Assembly: GCA_030142905.1 (NCBI GenBank)
Contig: JASJOG010000028.1
Location: 2,108,001-2,172,000, forward strand
Direction: 5' to 3'
Length of the DNA: 64,000 bases
Origin: Heliopora coerulea
Taxonomy: Eukaryota; Cnidaria; Anthozoa; Scleralcyonacea; Helioporidae
Shown: positions 54,300 to 63,734 of the stretch, piece by piece
How positions within the stretch are numbered: position 1 is the stretch's first letter
Layout of the letters: every line of letters begins with the position of its first letter
Position numbers and translations under genes: made by a program
The notes under the pieces: generated by a model
The model's input: only the letters and a program-made list of their open reading frames with translations
Told to the model about the DNA's origin: nothing
Database searches by the model: none

Positions 54300-55680
54300 G
54301 AGGTGTTTGATTTTTTTATGTTTTTACCTTACCTATTGTAATGGAAAACAGTGATGGAGTACAACGTGGGGAACACTTCGAATTTAAATTTTATTCCATA
54401 ATTAACATAAAAGAAAAGATTTTAAAGTTGGAATACCATGAAGAGGTCTACAAATGGAGCTTTCAAAGTGGTCTAACGCCAAAAGACCTTCGTTTGAAGA
54501 ACATTACTTGTTTAGGAAAGGTTTCGGAGGAATTTGAAAAGGATTGGTCGGGTATTTTGAGAAAAGCGAGGGTCTAGCTGGTGGAACTGTTGCGGGATGA
54601 AGCTAAGAGGAAGAAGAAAGATTTGAAGAAACAATATGAAAGGAAATGGCAGTTTTTGGCTTCACCGAATGGAACGGAGACACAGGTTTGGCAAAAGCGG
54701 GATAATGAGAAGGAATGGTTAGTCAGACCAAAACTGGAATAAAGGAGAGCGGTCAAGTGGACGAGATTAAGGGATGATGCAATTGAAAAGTTTCACGCGG
54801 TATTGACTGATGCGGCAACTTGTAACAGAACAGTCGAAGCAAGTCGGGTTGTTGAGATAAGAGTTGGGGAGAAAGAGGAGGTGGGCAGAGGGCTACGAGT
54901 GCGAGAAGAATTAATCCAGGAAGAAAAACTGAGGTAAAAACGCGAAGAAAGATTTGAAGAAGTTATTCAAGATGAGATCGAGAAGCAGCAAGGACAAACA
55001 GGACAAGAGTCAAAAGAACTGACACAAACTAGAGAGGAAGGAGTGAACAAGAACGTAGGATTTGTATCGGAGAATCTAGTAAATTTATCGGAGCGTATCC
55101 TTAATAGTTTTGAAATCAGTGTTTTGTCAAGGGGCCTTAATTTCTGTCCTATTCCTAAGGAGATAAATAGGTTTGAATTGATTAAGGATATACGGGAATT
55201 TCTGAGAAAATTGAAATGTTGGGCCATTTTCTATCATGAGAGTGAACAAAAGGATGTTGATTTGGACAAAAGAAATAGTTTTAAACCAAAATCTAATTGG
55301 ACCCCTGAGGTAACAAACCCGGCATTGGATTTGTTCCTGAGGAGGTTATAAGAGTAGGTTTTTGTCTGTTAAAGAACAAGGTCGGAATTATAGTAATCTT
55401 AGTAGGGAAGAAATTAAGGCGCTTCGTGATCTAAAAAATTATAGGGATGTTGTGATTAAACAGGCGGATTAAGGTTCGGCAGTAGTGATCTGGTGTTTTA
55501 AGGAATATAGGGAAAAGGCTTATGCTCAATTAGGGGAGCTAGAAGTATATGAAAGTATGGATAATAACCCAGTGAAGGAACTAAAGAAATTAAAGGATTT
55601 AAAAGATAAGGGTGTGATTTCGGATGAGAATTGTGTATATTTAAAGGCAGAAAAGGAAGCTAAAATTGGTAGATTTTACG
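54300..55680 (+). pseudogene. PLE 5' end: N-terminal RT region, decayed
   Basis: Begins directly after the previous 3' end. The ATG at 54341 (MENSDGVQRGEHFEFKFYS) opens an N-terminal region rich in Lys/Glu (LRDEAKRKKKDLKKQYERKW), with stops at 54576, 54740 and 54936. The RT N-terminus is recognisable: FCPIPKEINRFELIKDI (55140), LSREEIKALRDLKNYRDVVI (about 55400) and QAD-stop-GSAVV (about 55460). It ends at 55680 before the RT palm. With the preceding fragment it forms the head-to-tail arrangement typical of PLE insertions. Confidence 0.78.
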
Positions 55681-56187
55681 TGACAGTCACGCTCTGAGAA
55701 CAATCTGGAACATTTGACAATGTCAAACTTTTCGTACTTATTTCTTAGTCATATTACTTACTCATGCTGACATAGTAATTGTGCTGACTCCAGTTGCATG
55801 TAAGAACTCTCTTGATTACTTTAGTCATAAACACTGTCATGATTGTTACTAAATATAGTATATTAAGCTATTTTAGAAATTATATGATTTACGTCATTGT
55901 TTACGGACAGATTATATGAGCACGACTCGCTCCGACTCTTGGTGTGTGCTAAGACTGTTACGTGTATTCAAGTCTCGTTGGTGTAAAATAAGGAGTTAAC
56001 AATTGTTGTTGGAACGCTTTACTAGTGGAGCTTTCATCTTTTGTCACCCCTGGGTTGTCGGAGTCGCAAGCTTTAAAGTGTCAAGAAGACAGAAAAGCTT
56101 TGAGCGTTTTTGGTTGATATCTTAACTCTTTAGTTTCTTTTCTTGTTTGTAAATAAATTTTTGATTTCTTGTTACACTTCAGTAACA
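55681..56187 (+). repeat. Putative LTR of a Gypsy-like retrotransposon
   Basis: Runs from TGACAGTCACGC at 55681 to AGTAACA at 56187. It contains an AATAAA signal near 56152. It is followed by a G-rich string at 56191-56206 (GGGGGCTGAGGTGGGA) that resembles a primer-binding site of the tRNA-Pro type with several mismatches, and then by gag. The second LTR is not in the window, so the limits rest on this context only. Confidence 0.45.
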
Positions 56188-56269
56188 ATAGGGGGCTGAG
56201 GTGGGAAACCTAGCTTTTGTTGTATTAAATTAAGCAGTATATTAACATTTCTCAGTTTAAACCAGAGCA

Positions 56270-56915
56270 GTTTTTGTTGGAAGCCGATCAGGAAATATTT
56301 TATGTATTAAGGAAGGATGACCTCATCTCTTCAGGAAAACACTTAGAATTGGATGTTAAGGGTTCTATGCATGAAAACGAAATTCGAAATGTCATTATGA
56401 GCTATTTAGTTAGTACTGAGGTATTTAAGGAATCTGCTGTAAAAAAATAATCCTATAACGAACACGGAAATTAGGAAATTTCAGTTGGAGTTAGAGTTTA
56501 AAGAAAGAGAAAAAGAGAGGGAACGTGAAGAAACAGAAAGAGAAAGAGAAAGTGAAGAAAGAGAAAGAGAAAGGGATCGTGAGCGAGAGATGAAAGAGAG
56601 ATTAGAAAAATAAAGGTTAGAATACGAGTTACACTTAAAGAAGTTAGAATTAGAACAACTGAGGTCTAGTCATCCGGAATCCAATCTAAATGCCAGTTTT
56701 GATGTTACTAAGCACATTAGATTGGTTCCTCCTTTCCAGGAACAGGATTTTGATAAATATTTTTTGCATTTTGAAAAGGTCGCGGAGAATCTTCAGTGGC
56801 CAAAAGAGCAATGGCCATTGTTGTTGCAAAATGTTTTAATAGGTAAAGTTCGTGAGATTTACACCCAATTGTCAGTAGAACAGGCTTCGAGTTATGATTC
56901 CATCAAGGAGTTGAT
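56270..56915 (+). pseudogene. Gypsy-like gag, N-terminal part, cut by a hAT insertion
   Basis: Frame-disrupted gag. A starting block has EADQEIFYVLRKDDLI and ENEIRNVIMSYLV. A long Arg/Glu-rich helix (56490-56620) follows, then FDVTKHIRLVPPFQEQDFDK (56700) and the capsid-like YFLHFEKVAENLQWPKEQWP, to SYDSIKEL at 56910. There the reading is interrupted by hAT copy A. Stops at about 56448 and 56610 show it is dead. The continuation of the same gag is on the other strand at 58372-58237 (see inversion). Confidence 0.8.
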
Positions 56916-57798
56916 CAGGGCCGTTGCGAAGGAAGTTGAATTGGGGGGGTGTGAGCGTTAATTTTACCGACATGGGCGTGGTCATTGGGCGTGGCAAATC
57001 AAAAAGTGAAAATCTTAATACGTTTATTGTATTTAGGATTATCAAAGATTGATGGAAGTTTATTATCTATTTTGGGTACCACTATCAGTAATATATAACT
57101 ACATAAGTACAGCATGATACCAATTTTTTAATAAATGTCCTTACGAGTTACGAATTTAGTACAGAAAGACATTCTGCATATTAAAATGTAAATGTTCTGT
57201 TCTGCAGTGCCAGTAAGGCATGCGATGACTCAACGAGCACTGATTCTTCGAGTCTTAAGCTCAATCCATCTAGCAGAAATGGCATCAATGTTAATAGAGT
57301 CTGTTAAATCCTTCTCGCAGGACAACAACATCAATGACTCTAAACGTGTATCTGTCATGGTCGTTTTCAGGTACGTTTTGATTATTTTAAGCCTGCTGAA
57401 TGTCCTCTCATCTTTTGCAACTGTCACGGGAGCCGTCATAAGCAGTCTAAACGCTTTGTTCGTGAGCGGAAAGGCTGATTTGCAATCTTCTGAAAATTTA
57501 GCTGCTTCAGCTAGGGATTCGAGCTTTTTCTTTGTCAGGTCAACGTGGCTTATAACTGCAATACTGTGAAAGATAGCAGAAGTGATATTTTTACCTATAC
57601 TAGTTTTGCTCAGTGTGCTGAGTATATACTAACTATGATGTATTCTATTGCGGTGCCGGTGAATTGTTTATTTATAGAGATCTCTCCAAAGGCCGAAGCA
57701 GTGAAACAGTTTTGGCGACAAACTATTCATTTGCCGACAACGGCAGTTTTATAGGGGGTGTCACACCCCCGACACCCCCCCCATTCGCGACGCCCCTG
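56916..57798 (-). mobile_element. hAT element copy A (deleted, C-terminal transposase only)
   Basis: 883 bp, with ends CAGGGCCGTTGCGAAGGAAG at 56916 and, on the minus strand, CAGGGGCGTCGCGAATGG starting at 57798. The minus-strand frame at about 57634-57230 encodes the hAT C-terminal dimerisation region: VISHVDLTKKKLESLAEAAK, then TVAKDERTFSRLKIIKTYLK and RLESLMLLSCEK. No catalytic N-terminal domain is present, so it needs a helper transposase. Left flank GAGTTGAT (56908-56915) is one half of an 8-bp target duplication whose partner is at 58365-58372 on the opposite strand. Confidence 0.88.
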
Positions 57799-58247
57799 AC
57801 AGAAGTTGAAAACCCGTTCGAGCGATCGATCAGGATGTTCAGAAAAGGGAGAGTTGAATTATTCTCAAATTCGCAAGTGAAGGAAATGTTGGGATGTTGT
57901 GAGTTTAGGTATTCATGAAAAGGTCGAACGTGGTCAGGAGAACTAAAAATAGCAAAACAATCATCTACATAACGGCGGAAGAAAAGCGGTTTGAACTCTG
58001 GTGGACAGTTGGCTATCCAATTACGCTCATGAAAGGATAGGAAAGTGTTAGCAAAAAGTGGACCTAGTGGAAAGCCCATGGCCACACCATCAATCTGTTC
58101 GTAAAGACGGTTATTAAATAAGAAAAAACAATTTTTAACTGAAAGGCATAAGAGTTTACGAAATTGCGATGCAGAGAAACCATTGTATAGTGCGGAATTG
58201 TTAAAAACCTTGTTAACTATGATGTCTATTGTTTCGAAAAGCGCCAA
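57799..58247 (-). pseudogene. PLE reverse transcriptase palm, inside inverted segment
   Basis: The minus-strand ORF reads ETIDIIVNKVFN, SVKNCFFLFNNRLYEQIDGV, AMGFPLGPLFANTFLSFHE, RRYVDDCFAIF (catalytic Asp pair) and LPFLNILIDRSNGFSTS. It stops at the hAT copy A boundary (57798). It continues in the plus orientation at 59270. 5' of it (58248-58236) lies the junction with gag sequence, so the PLE is 5'-truncated and had inserted into gag. Confidence 0.85.
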
Positions 58248-58372
58248 CGATCAAATAACTGTTCTTTCGTTCTAGCAAATTCGACATACGTCTGATTACT
58301 TTCTCTATCGCATGTTCGAAATTTTTGGCGGTACGCTTCCGGGACCAACTTAAAACTCCGAAGAATCAACTC
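58237..58372 (-). pseudogene. Gypsy-like gag, continuation on the opposite strand
   Basis: Minus-strand reading ELILRSFKLVPEAYRQKF and TYVEFARTKEQLFDRW, the part of gag that directly follows the segment ending at 56915. It starts at the edge of hAT copy B and ends at the PLE junction. Confidence 0.82.
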
Positions 58373-59269
58373 CAGGGGCGTCGCGAATGGGGGGGTGTCG
58401 GGGGTGTGACACCCCCCTATAAAACTGCCGTTGTCGGCAAATGAATAGTTTGTCGCCAAAACTGTTTCACTGCTTCGGCCTTTGGAGAGATCTCTATAAA
58501 TAAACAATTCACCGGCACCGCAATAGAATACATCATAGTTAGTATATACTCAGCACACTGAGCAAAACTAGTATAGGTAAAAATATCACTTCTGCTATCT
58601 TTCACAGTATTGCTGTTATAAGCCACGTTGACCTGACAAAGAAAAAGCTCGAATCCCTAGCTGAAGCAGCTAAATTTTCAGAAGATTGCAAATCAGCCTT
58701 TCCGCTCACGAACAAAGCGTTTAGACTGCTTATGACGGCTCCCGTGACAGTTGCAAAAGATGAGAGGACATTCAGCAGGCTTAAAATAATCAAAACGTAC
58801 CTGAAAACGACCATGACAGATACACGTTTAGAGTCATTGATGTTGTTGTCCTGCGAGAAGGATTTAACAGACTCTATTAACATTGATGCCATTTCTGCTA
58901 GATGGATTGAGCTTAAGACTCGAAGAATCAGTGCTCGTTGAGTCATCGCATGCCTTACTGGCACTGCAGAACAGAACATTTACATTTTAATATGCAGAAT
59001 GTCTTTCTGTACTAAATTCGTAACTCGTAAGGACATTTATTAAAAAATTGGTATCATGCTGTACTTATGTAGTTATATATTACTGATAGTGGTACCCAAA
59101 ATAGATAATAAACTTCCACAACTCTTTGATAATCCTAAATACAATAAACGTATTAAGATTTTCACTTTTTGATTTGCCACGCCCAATGACCATGCCCAAT
59201 GACCACGTCCATGTCGGTAAAATTAACGCTCACACCCCCCCCAGTTCAACTTCCTTCGCGACGGCCCTG
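58373..59269 (+). mobile_element. hAT element copy B, inverted relative to copy A
   Basis: 897 bp, from CAGGGGCGTCGCGAATGG at 58373 to the reverse complement of CAGGGCCGTCGCGAAGG ending at 59269. The transposase C-terminus is read on plus at about 58537-58941. Positions mirror copy A with a constant coordinate sum over at least 570 bp, and the translated antisense frames are identical except for one residue, so the copies are almost identical. The right flank ACTTCTGT (59270-59277) is half of a target duplication whose partner lies beside copy A (57799-57806, minus). Confidence 0.88.
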
Positions 59270-59483
59270 ACTTCTGTTTACCGAAAGCCCAGTTTCACCG
59301 GTTTATTCACGCATTTTGGCAGTTTCATTCCCATTTCCTACAAACGTGGCCTAGTTTATACTCTAGTTAATCGTTATTTTAAAATCTGTTCCTCCTACCA
59401 ACTCTTTCATTCCGAGTTACTAAACCTCAAAAAACTTTTACTCAACAATGGATATCCTAACACTTTCCTTGACAGCTGCATTA
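59270..59483 (+). pseudogene. PLE RT, continuation after hAT copy B
   Basis: Reads YRKPSFTGLFTHFGSFIPIS, YKRGLVYTLVNRYFKICSS and LLLNNGYPNTFLDSC, the RT thumb-side region that follows the FSTSV motif in PLEs. It is cut at 59483 by a Harbinger-like insertion and resumes at 60219. Confidence 0.82.
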
Positions 59484-59885
59484 TGTTGATGAACGTTGAT
59501 GAAGGTTGATGAGCGTTGATGAACGACAGCTGGTCGAAGGTGAAGATTCCAAGGACTGTGTTGTGCCCACATTTGTAGTTGTTTGCCGACTCTCTATGTG
59601 TGTCTGTAGCCAGTCTAAATTCACAAACTCTACTGGCATTTGGATGGCGTCTCTGCCCGAACCGGACGGAGTGTTCTTCCTCTTCTTCAACCATCGTCCG
59701 TACGCCGTTCTAACATTTTTAAATTTGACTTCGGCTGTCGATTGTTCCAAACCAAATTTGTCGCTTACGGCCTTCCAAGCGTTGAGTTTTTTGAACTTGT
59801 CTTTATACTCTTTACAGTATCGATTGTATAAATATTCATATTTGTGAATTTCTTCCATGAACTCTTCTGTGGAAAAACTCGCCAT
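59481..59885 (-). CDS. MADF/Myb-SANT-like DNA-binding protein of a Harbinger-like element
   Basis: 134 codons from ATG at 59885 (MASFSTEEFMEEIHKYEYLY). Residues about 8-85 form a MADF-type helix-turn-helix: EIHKYEYLYNR, the conserved Trp in LNAWKAVSDKF, AEVKFKNVRTAYGRWLKKRK. A Ser/Thr-rich tail follows. The stop codon is made by the TTA target-site bases (59483-59481), so the natural C-terminus may be lost. Such proteins accompany PIF/Harbinger transposases, guiding them to DNA; host MADF proteins also exist. The nearby GATCGCT-rich element end supports a transposon origin. Confidence 0.65.
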   Translation of the reverse strand: MASFSTEEFMEEIHKYEYLYNRYCKEYKDKFKKLNAWKAVSDKFGLEQSTAEVKFKNVRTAYGRWLKKRKNTPSGSGRDAIQMPVEFVNLDWLQTHIESRQTTTNVGTTQSLESSPSTSCRSSTLINLHQRSST

Positions 59886-60215
59886 GTTCTATCTTCGAAG
59901 CACCTGGTCAATTGAAGACAAATGCCTGAACGTCACAATTTCAACAGAAAATGATGCATTTTGGGACCGTTTCGATCGCTGGATCGATGAATTTTGTTTC
60001 CATATAATCACTGATGATCGCTGTGGATCGCTGACAATCGCTCACGATCGCTGAGATAGAACATTTTCTATCTCAGCGATCGTCAGCGATCGCGATCGCC
60101 GGGGATCGCTCACGATCGCTGGATCCCTGAAAAGTGTTTCCATATAATCGCTGTCGATCGCTCATGATCGCTGGCGATCAACAGCGATCGTCAGCGATTA
60201 TATGGAAACTAGCCT
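59484..60215 (-). mobile_element. Harbinger-like element remnant inserted in a PLE
   Basis: Flanked by TTA on both sides (59481-59483 and 60216-60218), the target length of PIF/Harbinger elements, and located exactly where PLE coding sequence breaks and resumes. It contains the MADF ORF and, at 59960-60210, a terminal array of GATCGCT palindromic units ending in ATATGGAAACTAGCC. The other end (TGTTGATGAACG repeats, 59484-59525) does not match as a terminal inverted repeat, so the left end is truncated or replaced by tandem repeats. No transposase gene remains. Confidence 0.6.
59960..60210. repeat. GATCGCT palindromic array
   Basis: About 18 copies of CGATCGCT/GATCGCTGA-type 7-9-mers in both orientations, with a central inverted repeat (GATAGAACATTTTCTATC, 60054-60071) and outer matching strings TTCCATATAATCGCTG (60140) and its complement (60196). 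Forms strong hairpins, presumably the transposase-binding end of the Harbinger-like element. Confidence 0.8.
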
Positions 60216-60218
60216 TTA

Positions 60219-60776
60219 GAGTCTTTCTCGATAAACTGTTCAGTCCGCCCACATGAAACTCAAACACACCTGACAAAACTGTTCTCAACTTTTCTCTCCT
60301 TTTCACAGGTCCACACTCTTTACAAATCCGAACTCAAATTGCTAAACTATGTTCCTCTGCTTTTCCACACGTTACTGTGCGTTTCATCTTCCAGTTAGGC
60401 AGACGACTGTCAAGTTTCTTTTCCTTCAAAGACCGAATTCCCAAGCTGATGAGGTCGCGTATTATTTATAAATACTCGTGTCAATGCTGCAGAGCGTTGT
60501 ATTTCGGCCAAACGCGTCCGCATTTTCATACGCGAATCTCAGAGCATATGGGGTTTCGCCTCTGACGGGAAGGAAACTTGCAAACGAATTCCCTTTCAAG
60601 CGTTCTTGCCCGCGCACATCAATCTCTTCACCACATCTCTCCTGATGATTTCACTATCATCTCTTCCTGTCGTTCGAACTCCAACTTTGAGCTCCTCCAT
60701 CGAGAGAGCTTACTTATGTCGAAATTTAGACCCTCTCTCAACGAAAACATCTCATCCATATCCCTTTCTTTATTTT
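60219..60776 (+). pseudogene. PLE C-terminal region with GIY-YIG endonuclease
   Basis: Continues the RT after the Harbinger-like insertion: FLDKLF, LLFTGPHSLQIRTQIAKLC, the SFFSFKDRIP motif, then the endonuclease YKYSCQCCRALYFGQT (GIY-YIG core), RISEHMG (catalytic Arg region), a frame change near 60563, and SPDDFTIIS...RESLLMSKFRPSLNENIS (catalytic Glu). The same type as the PLE at 10.2-12.2 kb. Dead through insertions and frame changes. Confidence 0.82.
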
Positions 60777-60964
60777 AGTTCTACGCGGTCCTCATTTCAC
60801 TTCATTTCATTTCATCTCTATTTTCCTGTCACCCTACATCTTGTCGCCCCACGTCTTGTCACCCTACTTCTTGTCACTTTTATCCTATTGTTTAGCTCTC
60901 ATTTAACTTATCATCACGTGTAAATAGATATATAGGATTTAATCACATTTGTAAATTAGTCACT

Positions 60965-61000
60965 CTGAAGATGTTGCACGTCCGCAACGAAACGTTAGTA
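60965..61000 (+). ncRNA. Hammerhead-like motif at PLE 3' end
   Basis: CTGAAGA (60965-60971), one unpaired U, stem II GTTGC/GCAAC (60973-60977 and 60984-60988), GAAA (60989-60992), then the self-complementary ACGT that could form stem III between two copies. Stem I is only ACT/AGT. The core strings are intact; cleavage would need dimers or tertiary help. Confidence 0.5.
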
Positions 61001-61017
61001 AAGTTGTTTTAAATACT

Positions 61018-62760
61018 TTGTGTTTTATTTCTGTCATTATGCCTCTCCACATAAAAATCATGAGCTGGGCTCTCATTTTTATATTACGTTTAGACGATGT
61101 ATTCATAGTGATATCCGGTTATTTATGAATGAACAAAAAGTGGAAATTTTGGCCGCTGCGGCTCGTCTAGCTGATGATTATTCTCTCACTCATAAGGTTT
61201 CTTTCGTAGATAAGCCAAACCAGTCTTTTTCTTTTAGTTCAAAACAACGAAATTTATCTTTTTATGACGGTTTGGAAGGTATGTGGTCGGGTTTAAGTGA
61301 ATATAATAGGAATATAGGAATTGATGGGGAATTGCCAGTGGAGGATTTGATAGATTTGGCGGAATTGATTTTAAAAAATAATTTTGAATTTGAGGATAAA
61401 ATATCTGACCAGAAATTGGGTACGGCTATAGGCACCAAGTTTACACCTTCCTTCGCTAATATTTTTATGTCGAGGTTGGAAGAGAGAATGTTAAGTGAAC
61501 ATCACCTGGATCCTTTGGTCTGGTGGCGTTTTTTGGATGATATTGTTCTCATAGTGTTTTTTACTTGAATTTGTGAATTTTTTAAATCTTTACGTTCCTT
61601 GTGTAAAGTATACTTGGGAGGCTTTCGTACTTAGATGTTAGGATTTTGGTTAAAGATGGAAGGATTTTTACAGATGTACAGTATTCCAAGCCAAAGGATA
61701 CACATCTGTATTTCCATTATGGATTGGATCATGTCATCCGACGCATGTTAAGAAAGGGAATTTCCTATTTTCAAGCTCTTAGGGTAAAACTTATATGTAG
61801 TACGGAGGAGACTTATAATAGGAGAATTGAGATGCTCCGAGGGAATTTTGAAAAAAGGGGTTTTAACAAAGGTTTCGTTTATACCCAACTTAATAAGGCC
61901 AAAGGAATCTCTAGCGATAGTTTCCTTTGTCAAGAAGAGAGACGAGGAAAAAAGAGGGATATGACTTCACTGGTTATGACTTTTCATCCAGCTTTATCGG
62001 GGGTAGGAAAAATTGTGGATTCACTTTGGCCGATTTTACAGACGTCGGCAGGGACGGCAAAAATATTTAACATAAAACCTAGGATAGTATACCGGAGGCC
62101 TAGAAATTTGAAAGATAGTTTGTTGAGAGCAAGGGTTCGGATGGATGGTATAGGAGATAAAGGGATGAGAAAATGTGGTAAATCATGCTACCAGATTTAC
62201 AACTTTGTTGAAAAGGGAAGTAGTTTTGGGGATGGTCGGGGGCATATGTATTATATTAATTACGGTTTTGATTGCGATTCGTCAGGGGTGATTTACTTAT
62301 TAACTTGTAAAAGTGTTCAAAAATATGCGAGGGGAGTACAGTTACATCCTTTTGAAAGAGATTTAATTATCATAGGTGTAGCTTTATACGATTTAGAAAA
62401 GGTCAAAGGAGTATTGCATGTGAGCAATTGTATGCTCATTTTTTATGAAGGACATCAGGGAATTAAAGATATTCAAGTTAAGATAATAGGTCGAACGGAT
62501 GTGAATGACCTTACGTTTAGAGAAGGCTTTTGGACTTATAAATTAGATATCTTTGTTCCAAAAGGTTTGAACCTTGACAATTTCTTTTCATAAGTTGTTA
62601 ATTGTAAAAATTGTTTTTGGTATAAATAGGGGCTCCTCACCTTGCAATTTGGATTCTTGATAATGGGGCAGCGCCTCGAAACTTTGGAGACGATGCAATA
62701 GAGATTTTAATCTGTGAGGTTTTATAAATGTTTTTAAGATATGGAAGCTGGAGGTGTTTC
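61018..62760 (+). pseudogene. Penelope-like element, RT to 3' end (frame-disrupted)
   Basis: RT: FNFKSS-like Ser-rich block, NLSFYDGLEGMWSGL, LGTAIGTKFTPSFANIFMSR and RFLDDIVLI (catalytic Asp pair, about 61535). A frame change near 61560-61640 leads into 61646-62593: DGRIFTDVQYSKPKDTH, LHYG-type and GFVYTQLNKAKGIS, FHPALSGV, a CGKSCYQIC-type cluster and GIY-YIG (GVIYLLTC; the YIG part is degenerate, KYARG), REGFWTYKLDIFVPKG. The 3' end (62640-62700) has a degenerate hammerhead-like string. RT and linker are long and open, so the copy is fairly young. The N-terminal part (as at 54.3-55.7 kb) is missing. Confidence 0.85.
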
Positions 62761-62765
62761 ATTAA

Positions 62766-62792
62766 AATATATATATATATATATATATATAC
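62766..62792. repeat. (TA)n microsatellite
   Basis: Alternating T and A at the junction between the plus-strand PLE and the minus-strand PLE fragment. Confidence 0.9.
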
Positions 62793-62805
62793 ATACTCGG
62801 TTTCT

Positions 62806-63723
62806 AATGATGTGAAATATTTATTGCTACTTTAAGTTTCACGCATTTCAGCGATCATCAGGCAACTAATACAAAACCGTTTCAACTAGACCTATATATA
62901 TATATGTGACTCTAAAATATTTAAGTTATTTAAGTTATCCGGTTACGTAAGTTCTTTGTGCGGGAGGTTCTGAACGAAAAATTTTCTTTTGTGGCGGCAT
63001 TTAGAAATAAGTTCTGATCTTTTGTTCAGGAGAGATTCTTTGTTTAACTTAATAATCCACAGCTTTTCTTCGAGACAAAGGGGGCATCTTTTTGATCCAT
63101 TCTGGAACGAGGAGGTTTTTTTTAGGATTGATCATTTCATGTTAGATGGTTTTTTGCTATTTTTCAGATTCCAAACATAATTAGCTAGTTCAGTTTCGTT
63201 GGCATATTTCTCTTCCCGGGAATGACTTCTGGTGGTTGCAGAATCTTTCTTTAAATTCGTTTGCTGTCGTTCCCACGTAGCACTTGGTGTTGTTGTCATC
63301 CGTCGATGTGACCTCAGCTTTATAAACGACGCACGACGTGCGGCACTGGCCATCTAGCGGGCACTGACTTTTTGTTCTGCAGTTGCAGGCGGCGTTGTCG
63401 TTAGATAGTTGCGTCGTGTTGTTTCTCATTATTTGGGCGTTGTGTTTATTGATTTCCGCTCTAATGTTAGGCATGCAGCTGTAACTTATTTTCACAGTGT
63501 TGCGGTTGAAAATTTGATGTAGAGGGTGGCCTTCAGGGAAATGCTTGTTGATAAGGACAATAAACTTTCTTCCGATGCTGGTTTTCACGTTTTTGCTGAA
63601 CGGTGGGTTGAACCAGATAATGTTCCTACGGCGGTTTCTTCGTTGGCTAGATCTTGGGTTGTCGTCCGTGTAAGTGAGTTTGTGGTTGTGGTTACTGCGT
63701 GTTGTCCCAAGTTTTAAAACCAT
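62806..63723 (-). pseudogene. PLE fragment related to the 25-28 kb family
   Basis: The minus-strand ORF 63723-63190 reads IIWFNPPFSKNVKTSIG, LINKHFPEG, IFNRNTVKISYSCMPN, CNCRTKSQCPLDGQC and VVYKAEV...CYVGTTANEFKERF (GIY-YIG core with catalytic Arg region). A frame change near 63210 leads into NETELANYVWNLK and a C-terminal CPLC-type zinc knuckle. It lacks the RT. The 3' end carries the hammerhead-like motif with compensated stem III. It is the same family as the palindrome arms but clearly diverged. Confidence 0.82.
62823..62866 (-). ncRNA. Hammerhead-like ribozyme motif in PLE 3' end
   Basis: On the minus strand: stem I GTTGC (plus 62866-62862) with GCAAT (plus 62827-62823, one G-U pair). 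CTGATGA (plus 62861-62855). Stem II CGC/GCG with a 6-base loop and U-U at its base. GAAA, then stem III ACTT/AAGT with a one-base loop, then A at the cleavage position. Compared with 25444-25485, stem III has changed on both strands and still pairs. Confidence 0.7.
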
Positions 63724-63734
63724 TTATAACTGAC

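Noticed and set aside
57192..57569. 125-codon hydrophobic ORF opposite the hAT C-terminus (mirror at 58602-58979)
   Set aside because: The opposite strand encodes the recognisable hAT dimerisation region, so this is an antisense frame.
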